Positions 6,910-15,678 of a DNA stretch of 64,000 nucleotides are shown here, piece after piece; within the stretch, counting starts at the first letter, position 1; each line of letters starts with the position of its first letter. The DNA comes from Lachnospiraceae bacterium C7. Lineage in GTDB: Bacteria; Bacillota; Clostridia; Lachnospirales; Lachnospiraceae. The DNA lies in contig FOPE01000004.1 in NCBI GenBank assembly GCA_900113385.1, positions 1-64,000 on the forward strand, written 5' to 3'. Below the pieces are notes generated by a model, which was given only the letters and a program-made list of their open reading frames with translations, had not been told where the DNA came from and searched no databases. Position numbers and translations under genes: made by a program.

Positions 6910-8025
6910 ATGGAATATAAAGTAGGAGTAATTTCTGGTGATGGAATAGGACCAGAAGTAGTTGCTGAAGCAAAAAAAGTGCTTGATGCAATAGCCCAAA
7001 AGTATGGTCATAAGTTTAATTACACTAGTATTTTAATGGGTGGTTGTTCTATAGATGCAACAGGAGTGCCACTTACAGATGAAGCTATTGAAACAGCAAA
7101 AGCACAAGATGCTGTGCTTATGGGATCAATTGGAGGTAATACATCTACATCGCCATGGTACAAACTAGCGCCAAATCTAAGACCAGAGGCAGGACTATTG
7201 AAACTGAGAAAATCTTTAAATTTATTCGCAAATCTAAGACCAGCATATTTATATAAAGAGTTAAAAGAAGCTTGTCCTTTAAGAGAAGATATAATCGGGG
7301 ATGGCTTTGATTTATTAATTATGAGAGAACTTACAGGTGGACTTTACTTTGGAGCACGAGAAACAAAAGAGGTAAACGGAGTTGTTACAGCTACAGATAC
7401 TTTGACATATAATGAAAATGAAATAAGAAGAATTGCAAAACGTGGCTTTGATATTGCAATGAAACGTAGAAAAAAAGTTACATCAGTAGATAAGGCAAAT
7501 GTTTTAGATTCATCAAGATTATGGAGAAAAATAGTAGAGGAAGTTGCAAAAGAATATCCAGAGGTAAAATACGAGCACATGTTAGTCGATAATTGTGCAA
7601 TGCAATTAGTAAAAGATCCAAAACAATTTGATGTTGTTCTTACGGAAAATATGTTTGGAGATATTTTGTCAGATGAAGCAAGTATGATTACAGGTTCTAT
7701 AGGAATGTTGTCTTCAGCTAGTTTAAATGAAACAAAGTTTGGATTATATGAACCAAGTGGTGGCTCAGCACCAGATATTGCAGGAAAGGGAATCGCTAAT
7801 CCAATAGCTACTATATTAAGTGCAGCAATGATGCTTAGATATTCTTTTGATTTAGACGATGAGGCAGAAAAAATAGAAAATGCCGTACAAAAAGTTTTAG
7901 AAGAAGGATATAGAACTATAGACATTATGCCACAGGATAAGAAAAGTGGTGCATCTTCAAAAAATGTGAAAATTAAGGAAGTAGGAACAAAGAAAATCGG
8001 AGATTTAATAGCAGAAAGAGTGTAG
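6910..8025 (+). CDS. leuB: 3-isopropylmalate dehydrogenase
   Basis: This 371-residue NAD-dependent enzyme oxidises and decarboxylates 3-isopropylmalate in leucine synthesis. It has the beta-decarboxylating dehydrogenase signatures: GDGIGPEV near 10-17, the ELTGGLYFG loop that is typical of LeuB rather than isocitrate dehydrogenase, the Tyr/Lys region around VDKANVL, and DNCAMQLV with NMFGDILSDEASMITGSIGML. The start is ATG 6910, 7 bases after GGAGG; a TTG at 6904 is too close to the site. ilvD and ilvB follow on the same strand, forming a branched-chain amino acid group, but leuA, leuCD, ilvC, ilvN and ilvE are absent from the window. Confidence 0.97.
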   Translation: MEYKVGVISGDGIGPEVVAEAKKVLDAIAQKYGHKFNYTSILMGGCSIDATGVPLTDEAIETAKAQDAVLMGSIGGNTSTSPWYKLAPNLRPEAGLLKLRKSLNLFANLRPAYLYKELKEACPLREDIIGDGFDLLIMRELTGGLYFGARETKEVNGVVTATDTLTYNENEIRRIAKRGFDIAMKRRKKVTSVDKANVLDSSRLWRKIVEEVAKEYPEVKYEHMLVDNCAMQLVKDPKQFDVVLTENMFGDILSDEASMITGSIGMLSSASLNETKFGLYEPSGGSAPDIAGKGIANPIATILSAAMMLRYSFDLDDEAEKIENAVQKVLEEGYRTIDIMPQDKKSGASSKNVKIKEVGTKKIGDLIAERV

Positions 8026-8199
8026 TAAAAAAACTTGAATTTTTTTATTATATGATTTACCATAAAAGGGATTTTAATGTGGCCATAGCCTAGTATTAGG
8101 AGTTGCTAGGTGAGCAAAAAAGTCTTTAAATCAATCAGTGATTTATCTAATAACGAATTAATTTTTATATGGCGAAAAATCAGGAAGGAAGTTTATATT

Positions 8200-9870
8200 A
8201 TGAAAAGTGATAACATGAAGGCTGGAATGCAACAAGCGCCAGCAAGGAGTTTATTAAATGCATTAGGATTTACACCGGAAGAGATTAAAAAACCATTGGT
8301 CGGAATTGTAAGCTCATACAATGAGATTGTTCCAGGCCATATGAATATTGATAAAATTGTTAATGCAGTAAAATTAGGAGTCGCAGAAGCTGGCGGTATG
8401 CCAGTAGTCTTTCCAGCTATTGCAGTTTGTGATGGAATTGCAATGGGACACATCGGAATGAAATATTCATTAGTTACAAGAGATTTAATAGCAGATTCAA
8501 CAGAATGTATGGCAATTGCTCATCAGTTTGATGCTCTAGTTATGGTACCAAACTGCGATAAAAATGTGCCAGGTTTACTAATGGCAGCAGCTAGAATTAA
8601 TGTACCAACAGTGTTTGTTTCAGGTGGACCTATGCTTGCAGGTCATATTGGAGGAAAAAAACGTAGTTTATCTTCAATGTTTGAAGCAGTTGGTGCAAAT
8701 GCAGCAGGTAAGATGACGTTAGACGAAGTTACAGAATATGAAGAAAAAGTATGTCCTACTTGCGGTTCATGTTCTGGAATGTACACTGCAAATTCAATGA
8801 ATTGCCTAACAGAAGCATTAGGAATGGGACTTAGAGGTAATGGAACTATTCCTGCAGTGTATTCAGAGAGAATTAAATTAGCAAAACATGCCGGAATGGC
8901 AGTTATGGATATGTATAATAAAAATATTAGACCTAGGGATATCATGACAAAAGATGCAATTTTAAATGCATTAACAGTAGATATGGCATTAGGATGTTCA
9001 ACAAACTCTATGTTACATTTACCAGCAATTGCTCATGAAGTAGGTTTTGATTTTGATATAGCTTTTGCAAATCCAATAAGTGAAAAAACACCTAACTTAT
9101 GTCATTTAGCACCAGCAGGTCCAACATATATGGAAGATTTAAATGAAGCAGGCGGAGTATACGCAGTTATGAAAGAACTTGCAGATGTAGAACTTCTTAA
9201 TACAGAATGTATGACAGTTACAGGAAAGACTATAGGGGAAAATATTCAAAATGCAGTAAATAGAAATCCAGAAGTAATCAGACCTATAGACAAACCATAT
9301 TCAAAAACAGGTGGACTAGCTGTTTTAAAAGGAAATTTAGCACCAGATGGTTCAGTAGTAAAACGTTCAGCAGTAGTTGAAGAAATGATGGTTCATGAAG
9401 GACCAGCAAGAGTATTTGATTGTGAAGAAGACGCAATTGAAGCGATTAAAGGTGGAAAAATTGTAGAAGGTGACGTTGTAGTAATTAGATATGAAGGACC
9501 AAAAGGTGGCCCAGGAATGAGAGAAATGTTAAATCCTACATCAGCTATTGCAGGTATGGGATTAGGAAGTTCCGTTGCACTTATTACAGATGGACGTTTT
9601 TCAGGAGCATCAAGAGGAGCTTCAATAGGACATGTTTCTCCAGAAGCAGCATTAGGTGGTCCAATCGCACTTGTAAAAGAAGGAGATATTATAAAAATTG
9701 ATATTCCAAATCTAAAATTAGAATTAGATGTAGATGATAAGGAACTAGAGCAAAGAAGAAAAGAATGGAAACCAAGAGAACCTAAAGTTACAACAGGATA
9801 TCTTGCTAGATATGCCTCAATGGTAACCTCAGGAAATAGAGGAGCAATTTTAGAAGTTAATAATAAATAA
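8200..9870 (+). CDS. ilvD: Dihydroxy-acid dehydratase
   Basis: This 556-residue Fe-S dehydratase converts 2,3-dihydroxy-isovalerate and its methylvalerate homologue to the 2-keto acids of valine and isoleucine synthesis. Cluster ligands are visible in [11 protein letters not shown] and [18 protein letters not shown], and the C-terminal [12 protein letters not shown] and [20 protein letters not shown] motifs are intact. I place the start at ATG 8200 (AGGAAGGA upstream), giving the standard N-terminus [19 protein letters not shown]. The frame stays open to a GTG at 8110, which has its own AGGAG 7 bases upstream and would add 30 residues. ilvB starts 21 bases after the stop. Confidence 0.95.
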   Translation: MKSDNMKAGMQQAPARSLLNALGFTPEEIKKPLVGIVSSYNEIVPGHMNIDKIVNAVKLGVAEAGGMPVVFPAIAVCDGIAMGHIGMKYSLVTRDLIADSTECMAIAHQFDALVMVPNCDKNVPGLLMAAARINVPTVFVSGGPMLAGHIGGKKRSLSSMFEAVGANAAGKMTLDEVTEYEEKVCPTCGSCSGMYTANSMNCLTEALGMGLRGNGTIPAVYSERIKLAKHAGMAVMDMYNKNIRPRDIMTKDAILNALTVDMALGCSTNSMLHLPAIAHEVGFDFDIAFANPISEKTPNLCHLAPAGPTYMEDLNEAGGVYAVMKELADVELLNTECMTVTGKTIGENIQNAVNRNPEVIRPIDKPYSKTGGLAVLKGNLAPDGSVVKRSAVVEEMMVHEGPARVFDCEEDAIEAIKGGKIVEGDVVVIRYEGPKGGPGMREMLNPTSAIAGMGLGSSVALITDGRFSGASRGASIGHVSPEAALGGPIALVKEGDIIKIDIPNLKLELDVDDKELEQRRKEWKPREPKVTTGYLARYASMVTSGNRGAILEVNNK

Positions 9871-9891
9871 CCACCAAAAGGGGATAAATAG

Positions 9892-11640
9892 ATGAAAGTT
9901 ACAGGAGCAGAAGTAGTTATACAGTGTCTAAAAGAACAAGGAGTTGACACAATTTTTGGATATCCAGGAGGAGCAATTTTAAATGTTTATGATGCATTAT
10001 ATAAACATGAAGAAATACATCATGTTTTAACATCTCATGAGCAAGGAGCAGCTCATGCAGCAGATGGATATGCTAGAGCAACAGGAAAGGTCGGAGTGTG
10101 TTTTGCCACCTCCGGCCCTGGAGCCACAAATTTAGTTACAGGAATTGCAACAGCATATATGGATTCAATTCCTGTTGTGGCAATAACATGTAATGTTAAC
10201 GTTCCACTTTTAGGCAAAGACTCATTTCAAGAAATAGATATAACAGGCATTACAATGCCCATAACAAAACATAATTTTATCGTTAAAGATGTAAAAAATC
10301 TTGCAACAACCATAAGAAGAGCATTTTCTATTGCAAAGACAGGTCGTCCTGGCCCTGTACTTGTAGATATTGCAAAAGACGTAACAGGTGCAGAAGTAGA
10401 TTATGATTTTATTCCACAAAAGAAGACTACAAAAAAAGATAATGATATTTTATCAAGGGTGCACAGAGTTAAATCAGATGGCACAAAAGAGGAAATCAAA
10501 ATTGAATCAACAGTTATTTCAAATAGGGAGTTAGAAGATGCTATAAAATTAATAAAAGCAGCAGATAAACCATTTGTTTTTGTAGGTGGTGGAGCTATTT
10601 TAGCAGATGCAGACAAAGAACTTGCTGAATTTGTAGAAAAAATTGATGCGCCAGTGTGTGATTCATTAATGGGAAAAGGTGCTTATGATGGAACAAAAGA
10701 AAATTATACTGGAATGCTTGGAATGCATGGAACAAAAGCTTCAAATCTTGGAGTAAGTGAGTGCGACTTATTAATAGCAATAGGAGTAAGATTTTCAGAT
10801 CGTGTAATGGGTAATCCTAAAAAATTTGCGCAGAATGCAAAAATATTGCAGTTTGATATAGATCCAGCAGAAATCAATAAAAATATTAAGGTTGATTCAG
10901 CGGTAATAGGTGACGTAAAAGTAATTTTGCAGGAAATTAATAAAAAATTAGATACACATCAACATAATGAATGGATTAAACATATTGAAGAATATAAAGA
11001 AAAATTCCCATTATCTTATCCAAAGGTCGGATTAAGTGGTCCTTATCTAGTAGAAAAACTATATGAAAAAACAAAAGGTGAGGCAATAATTGTTACAGAG
11101 GTTGGCCAGCATCAAATGTGGGCAGCCCAATATTATAAATATAAAAAGCCACATACATTCTTAAGTTCAGGTGGTCTAGGTACAATGGGCTATGGCTTAG
11201 GAGCATCTATTGGAGCACAAACAGCTAAAAAAGATACTCAAGTAGTAAATATTGCAGGTGATGGATGTTTTAGAATGAATATGAACGAAATCGCCACAGC
11301 TTCAAGGGAAAAATTACCACTAATACAGATAATAGTAAATAATCATGTGTTAGGAATGGTACGCCAATGGCAAACACTTTTCTATGAAAAGAGATATTCT
11401 GCTACAGTATTAGATGATGGAGTGGATTATGTAGCAATTGCAAAAGCTATGGGAGCTGAAGCCTCAAGAGTTACAACAAGAGAAGAATATGAAAAAGCGT
11501 TAGACGAAGCTTTAAAATCTAAAAAGCCATACGTTATTGACTGTATAATTAATAGTGATGATAAAGTTTGGCCAATGGTTGCGCCAGGTGCACCAATTAG
11601 TGAAGTCTTTGATGAAAGCGATATAAAAAATAGCAAATAA
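9892..11640 (+). CDS. ilvB: Acetolactate synthase, large catalytic subunit
   Basis: This 582-residue thiamine-diphosphate enzyme condenses pyruvate with pyruvate or 2-ketobutyrate at the start of valine and isoleucine synthesis. The N-terminal domain has the catalytic Glu in TSHEQGAAHAADGYARATG. The central FAD-binding domain carries FVGGGAILADADKEL and LGMHGTKASN. The C-terminal domain has the thiamine diphosphate motif NIAGDGCFRMNMNE followed by NNHVLGMVRQWQ. AAAGGGG precedes the ATG. It is coupled to ilvD. No regulatory subunit ilvN follows; the next gene is serC with its own leader, so a small subunit would have to be encoded elsewhere. Confidence 0.95.
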   Translation: MKVTGAEVVIQCLKEQGVDTIFGYPGGAILNVYDALYKHEEIHHVLTSHEQGAAHAADGYARATGKVGVCFATSGPGATNLVTGIATAYMDSIPVVAITCNVNVPLLGKDSFQEIDITGITMPITKHNFIVKDVKNLATTIRRAFSIAKTGRPGPVLVDIAKDVTGAEVDYDFIPQKKTTKKDNDILSRVHRVKSDGTKEEIKIESTVISNRELEDAIKLIKAADKPFVFVGGGAILADADKELAEFVEKIDAPVCDSLMGKGAYDGTKENYTGMLGMHGTKASNLGVSECDLLIAIGVRFSDRVMGNPKKFAQNAKILQFDIDPAEINKNIKVDSAVIGDVKVILQEINKKLDTHQHNEWIKHIEEYKEKFPLSYPKVGLSGPYLVEKLYEKTKGEAIIVTEVGQHQMWAAQYYKYKKPHTFLSSGGLGTMGYGLGASIGAQTAKKDTQVVNIAGDGCFRMNMNEIATASREKLPLIQIIVNNHVLGMVRQWQTLFYEKRYSATVLDDGVDYVAIAKAMGAEASRVTTREEYEKALDEALKSKKPYVIDCIINSDDKVWPMVAPGAPISEVFDESDIKNSK

Positions 11641-11675
11641 TATAAAAAATAATACTAGATTTTTACACTTTGTTG

Positions 11676-11691
11676 TGATACAGTATTAAAA
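11676..11691 (+). promoter_or_regulatory. 16-base element shared with 63717-63732
   Basis: TGATACAGTATTAAAA in the ilvB-serC gap recurs exactly at 63717-63732 in another intergenic region. TTTACA lies 16 bases before TATTAA here, so it may be part of a serC promoter. The role is unknown. Confidence 0.35.
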
Positions 11692-11748
11692 ATAAAGGGA
11701 TACAAAATTTAAATGTAAAAATATAATATTTTAGGAGGAAGTTTGAAA

Positions 11749-12828
11749 ATGAGTAGAGTTTATAATTTCTCAGCAGGACCGGCAGTTTTACCTGAAGAGG
11801 TTTTACAGGAAGCAGCAGATGAGATGCTTGATTATAGAGGTTGTGGAATGTCGGTTATGGAGATGAGTCACCGCTCAAAAGTCTATGATGACATTATCAA
11901 AGAAGCAGAAGCAGATCTTCGTGATTTAATGAATATTCCAGATAATTATAAGGTATTATTTTTGCAAGGTGGGGCTTCACAGCAGTTTGCTGCAGTCCCT
12001 ATGAACCTCATGAAAAATAAGAAAGCAGGCTATATCATAACTGGACAGTGGGCAAAAAAAGCTGCAGCAGAAGCAAAAAAATATGGCGAAGTAGTAGAGT
12101 TAGCTTCATCAGCTGACAAAACTTTTACATATATTCCAGATTGCAGTGATTTACCAATAACAGATGATATGGATTATGTATATATTTGTGAAAATAATAC
12201 AATTTATGGAACTAAATATAAAACATTGCCAAACACAAAAGGAGTAGACTTAGTTGCAGATGTTTCGTCATGTTTTTTATCAGAGCCTATTGATGTGTCT
12301 AAATATGCAGTGGTTTATGGTGGAGTACAAAAAAATGTTGGACCAGCAGGAGTAGTAATTGTAATAATTAGAGAGGATTTAATTCGTGATGACGTAATGC
12401 CTTTTACACCTACAATGCTTAAGTATAAGACACAAGCTGATAAAGATTCGCTTTATAATACACCACCATGTTACAATATCTATATATGTGGAAAAGTATT
12501 TAAGTGGTTAAAGAAGATGGGTGGGCTTACTGAAATTCAAAAACGTAACGAAGAAAAGGCAAAAATTTTATATGACTTTTTAGATCAAAGTAAAATGTTT
12601 AAGGGAACAGTTGAAGCAAAAGATCGTTCGTTGATGAATGTTCCATTTGTTATAGGAGATAAAGAATTAGAAGCAAAATTTGTTAAAGAAGCAGAGGAAA
12701 ATGGTTTAGTAAATCTTAAAGGACACAGAACAGTGGGAGGTATGCGAGCATCTATATATAACGCAATGCCTAAAGCTGGTGTAGAAAAATTAGTAGAGTT
12801 TATGAAGAAATTTGAGGCTGAAAATTAA
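11749..12828 (+). CDS. serC: Phosphoserine aminotransferase
   Basis: This 359-residue PLP-dependent class V aminotransferase converts 3-phosphohydroxypyruvate to phosphoserine, and also acts in pyridoxal phosphate synthesis in some bacteria. The characteristic start YNFSAGPAVLPEEVL, the FLQGGASQQFAAVPMNL motif, the lysine site YGGVQKNVGPAGV and the C-terminal GHRTVGGMRASIYNAMP are all present. The start is ATG 11749 with AGGAGG 10 bases upstream; a TTG at 11743 is rejected. serA follows 119 bases later, so serine synthesis from 3-phosphoglycerate is encoded here except for serB. Confidence 0.97.
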   Translation: MSRVYNFSAGPAVLPEEVLQEAADEMLDYRGCGMSVMEMSHRSKVYDDIIKEAEADLRDLMNIPDNYKVLFLQGGASQQFAAVPMNLMKNKKAGYIITGQWAKKAAAEAKKYGEVVELASSADKTFTYIPDCSDLPITDDMDYVYICENNTIYGTKYKTLPNTKGVDLVADVSSCFLSEPIDVSKYAVVYGGVQKNVGPAGVVIVIIREDLIRDDVMPFTPTMLKYKTQADKDSLYNTPPCYNIYICGKVFKWLKKMGGLTEIQKRNEEKAKILYDFLDQSKMFKGTVEAKDRSLMNVPFVIGDKELEAKFVKEAEENGLVNLKGHRTVGGMRASIYNAMPKAGVEKLVEFMKKFEAEN

Positions 12829-12947
12829 AACTAGATATAATCAAAACTCAGTACATTTAAAACTAACAAATTAAAGCTAGTAAGAGAAAATAATAATAGG
12901 AAAACAAAAATTAATAACAGGAAAACAAAAGAAAAGAGGAGTTTAGT

Positions 12948-14111
12948 ATGTATAAATACACTTGCCTTAATCCTATAGCAGATGTTGGCTTAAAAGTTTT
13001 TTCAAAAGAGTATGAAAAGGTAGAACAGTTAGAAGATGCACAGGCAGTATTAGTAAGAAGTGCAGCTATGCATGATTTAGAACTTCCTGAAGGAATTCTT
13101 GCAATTGCAAGAGCAGGAGCAGGCGTTAACAATATTCCACTAGAGGAGTGTGCAAAAAAAGGAGTAGTAGTTTTTAATACACCAGGTGCTAATGCTAATG
13201 GTGTAAAAGAACTTGTGCTTGCAGGAATGCTATATGCTTCACGAGATATTGTTGGCGGAATGGAATGGTTACTAGATAATCAAGATGACGAAGGAATTGC
13301 AAAAAAAGCAGAAAAGAAAAAGAAGAATTTCGCTGGGCATGAAATCCTTGGTAAAAAGCTCGGGGTTATTGGACTTGGAGCAATTGGTGTTTTAGTTGCA
13401 AATGCAGCAGCTCATTTAGGAATGGAAGTATACGGTTATGATCCATATATTTCAGTTAATGCAGCTTGGAATCTTGATCATACAGTAAAACACATTGGAA
13501 ATGTGGAAGATATTTATAAAACATGTGATTTTATAACAATACATGTACCATTATTAGATTCTACAAAAGGCATGATTAGTAAAGAAGCAATTTCAATGAT
13601 GAAAGAAAATGCTGTAGTGTTAAACTTTGCTCGTGATTTATTAGTTGATGAAAAAGCAATAGTAGAGGCACTAGAAGAAGAAAAAATTGGATGCTATGTA
13701 TCTGATTTCCCAAATCCTATTACAGTAGGTGCAAAAGGATGTATCGTAACACCACACCTTGGAGCATCTACAGCAGAATCAGAAGATAATTGCGCAGTAA
13801 TGGCTGCAAAAGAATTAAGAGATTATATAGAAAATGGAAATATTGTTCATTCCGTAAATTATCCAGATTGTAGCATGGGATTATGCGAAACAGTTGGAAG
13901 AATAAGCATCATGCACAAAAATAATAAAGGTATGATTGCAAAATATACAACAATTTTAGGAGATGCAGATGTAAACGTTTCAGATTTGACCAATAAAGGT
14001 AAAGGAGAGTATGCATATTCTTTAATTGATGTAGATTCAAAAGTGTCAGATGATGTCCTAGAAAAATTAAGTGAAATTGATGGAGTTTTTAGGGTAAGAC
14101 GCGTTAAATAA
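12948..14111 (+). CDS. serA: D-3-phosphoglycerate dehydrogenase
   Basis: This 387-residue NAD-dependent enzyme commits 3-phosphoglycerate to serine. Order: substrate-binding domain, Rossmann domain with GLGAIGVLVANAAAHLGMEV near 139-158, the Arg-containing LNFARDLLVDE, PHLGASTAESEDN with the catalytic His, and a C-terminal ACT domain from about residue 318 (ISIMHKNNKGMIAKYTTIL). The segment that usually reads D-V-F-x-x-E-P with the catalytic Glu is SDFPNP, so that Glu is missing. This short Firmicute-type variant is, to my recollection, widespread, so I still expect activity. GAGGAG lies about 8 bases before the ATG. Confidence 0.93.
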   Translation: MYKYTCLNPIADVGLKVFSKEYEKVEQLEDAQAVLVRSAAMHDLELPEGILAIARAGAGVNNIPLEECAKKGVVVFNTPGANANGVKELVLAGMLYASRDIVGGMEWLLDNQDDEGIAKKAEKKKKNFAGHEILGKKLGVIGLGAIGVLVANAAAHLGMEVYGYDPYISVNAAWNLDHTVKHIGNVEDIYKTCDFITIHVPLLDSTKGMISKEAISMMKENAVVLNFARDLLVDEKAIVEALEEEKIGCYVSDFPNPITVGAKGCIVTPHLGASTAESEDNCAVMAAKELRDYIENGNIVHSVNYPDCSMGLCETVGRISIMHKNNKGMIAKYTTILGDADVNVSDLTNKGKGEYAYSLIDVDSKVSDDVLEKLSEIDGVFRVRRVK

Positions 14112-14148
14112 ACGAAAAATTAAGCTTTTTTAATTAATTACATTATGC

Positions 14149-14203
14149 TATACTTAGTAGGCAATTAAATAGGGTAGTTTTGCTACCTATATTTAGTTGC
14201 CTA
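14149..14203 (+). promoter_or_regulatory. -10 box and 5' hairpin before mscS
   Basis: TATACT at 14149-14154 is followed at the expected start point by a stem of about 20 base pairs. Its arms are 14158-14177 and 14183-14203, beginning TAGGCAA and ending TTGCCTA. There is no T-tract, so it is a 5' leader stem rather than a clear terminator. The -35 region is only T-rich. Confidence 0.5.
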
Positions 14204-14267
14204 TTGTCATAAAAAGAAATAACAATAGCCTATTAAAATAAAGAATAAAAAGAAGAGAGGATTGAGG

Positions 14268-15194
14268 ATGATTAATTTATTTTTAAGTGGTCTGCTTGCA
14301 AAACAAACAACAACAGATATTGATGAATTATCGGACAAAGCAACAGAGGCTGCTCAGAATGTGGTAAAACAACCTAGCATAATTAAAAAATGGCTGGAGG
14401 ATTTGATTCCACAAGCATTAGATTTTGGCCTTAGCATTTTATGGGTTGTAGTAGTAATCTTTATTTCAAGAAAAGTAGTTAAATGGATTACAAAAATTCT
14501 TAAAAAATCATTAAATAAATTCGGAGTTGAAAGAGGTGTTAATACATTTCTTTGTTCCCTTGTAAAATATACGATTTATATCATAATCGGAATGACAGTT
14601 TTAGCTAAGTTTGGTTTAGCAAGTTCAGTGGTAGCAATTGTAGGTTCTGCAGGTCTTACTGTAGGTCTTGCTCTCCAAGGAAGCTTATCAAACTTTGCAG
14701 GTGGTGTACTTATTTTATTATTAAAACCATTTGTAGTAGGAGACTACATTATCAATAATGCTACAAAAGAGGAAGGAATTGTACATGAAATTACAATTTT
14801 TTACACAAAATTATTAACTGTTGATAATAGAATGATTTTAATTCCTAATGGCACATTATCAAACACTAGTTTGACAAATGTATCAAAAATGGATGAAAGA
14901 CAACTTGACATTATAGTTGGAGTAAGCTATGAAGCAGATCTTGCAAAAACAAAAGATGTACTTAAAAAAGTAATTGAAAGCGATGATAGAGTTATTAAAT
15001 CAAAAGGTGTTAATGTATTTGTGTCAGAATTGGCAGACAGCTCAGTGAACATGGGAGTGCGAGGCTGGGTTAAGACAGATGATTACTGGCCAGCAAAGTG
15101 GGATATTACTGAGAAAATCAAGGTATCACTAGATGCCAATAATATTTCAATTCCATATCCACAATTGGATGTACAAATTAAAAATGAAACATAA
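14268..15194 (+). CDS. mscS: Small-conductance mechanosensitive channel
   Basis: This 308-residue homoheptameric channel releases solutes under hypo-osmotic membrane tension. After a short amphipathic start there are three membrane helices (about 45-62, 88-108 and 112-140). The pore-lining helix carries the Gly/Ala packing motif VGSAGLTVGLALQGSLSNFA, followed by the beta domain (GGVLILLLKPFVVGDYI) and a mixed alpha/beta vestibule. The start is ATG 14268, 7 bases after GAGAGG; an in-frame TTG at 14262 abuts the binding site. It is monocistronic. Confidence 0.93.
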   Translation: MINLFLSGLLAKQTTTDIDELSDKATEAAQNVVKQPSIIKKWLEDLIPQALDFGLSILWVVVVIFISRKVVKWITKILKKSLNKFGVERGVNTFLCSLVKYTIYIIIGMTVLAKFGLASSVVAIVGSAGLTVGLALQGSLSNFAGGVLILLLKPFVVGDYIINNATKEEGIVHEITIFYTKLLTVDNRMILIPNGTLSNTSLTNVSKMDERQLDIIVGVSYEADLAKTKDVLKKVIESDDRVIKSKGVNVFVSELADSSVNMGVRGWVKTDDYWPAKWDITEKIKVSLDANNISIPYPQLDVQIKNET

Positions 15195-15259
15195 AAATAA
15201 CACAAAATAGGCAATATTAATGACAAAATGGAAAATTTAATAAAAATTCTGAAAATTGT

Positions 15260-15288
15260 TTGACACCCCCATGAAAGTGTGATAATCT
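15260..15288 (+). promoter_or_regulatory. Promoter of the cold shock gene
   Basis: TTGACA (15260-15265) is followed by TGTGATAATCT. The -10 box is TAATCT at 17-base spacing or GATAAT at 15. The leader to the ATG is about 50 bases. Confidence 0.65.
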
Positions 15289-15345
15289 TATCTTGTTGTT
15301 AAGAAACAATTTAATTTATTTTTATTAAGTAGGAGGAATTTAGTT

Positions 15346-15546
15346 ATGCAGGGTACAGTAAAATGGTTTAACGCAAAAAAAGGTTACGGTTTTCTTTCTG
15401 ATGAAGCCGGAAAGGATGTCTTCGTTCATTTTTCAGCAATCAACATGGACGGATTCAAAGAGCTCAAAGATGGGGAAAAAGTTGAGTTCGAAATCGTTCA
15501 AGGTGAAAAAGGACCACAGGCAACAAACGTATCACCTATTGAATAG
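15346..15546 (+). CDS. cspA: Cold shock domain protein
   Basis: This 66-residue single-stranded nucleic-acid-binding OB-fold protein acts as an RNA chaperone. Both RNA-binding motifs are visible: KGYGFL (RNP1, near 16-21) and VFVHFSAI (RNP2, near 30-37), along with the standard start [19 protein letters not shown] lies 8 bases before the ATG. It is transcribed alone from a good TTGACA promoter and closed by a terminator at 15583-15619. Which paralogue (CspA to CspG type) cannot be told from sequence. Confidence 0.95.
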   Translation: MQGTVKWFNAKKGYGFLSDEAGKDVFVHFSAINMDGFKELKDGEKVEFEIVQGEKGPQATNVSPIE

Positions 15547-15582
15547 AGAATATTAAGTGTAAATCACATAGAATTCCCAAGG

Positions 15583-15619
15583 GAGGATGTAGGTCAATGA
15601 AAGGCTTACATCCTTTTTT
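15583..15619 (+). terminator. Intrinsic terminator after the cold shock gene
   Basis: AGGATGTA and TACATCCT arms enclose a 15-base loop and are followed by TTTTTT. Confidence 0.8.
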
Positions 15620-15644
15620 AATATGCAAAAAAGAGTTAGTGTGG

Positions 15645-15650
15645 TATAAT
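15645..15650 (+). promoter_or_regulatory. Extended -10 promoter of the M16C protease operon
   Basis: TGGTATAAT has an extended TG motif and lies 29 bases before the start codon of the peptidase gene. No clear -35 box is present. Confidence 0.55.
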
Positions 15651-15678
15651 GTTATTACTTATGTTTAGGAGGTAGACA

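Noticed and set aside
7344-8063. 239-codon minus-strand ORF over leuB
   Set aside because: It is antisense to leuB, whose motifs are complete.
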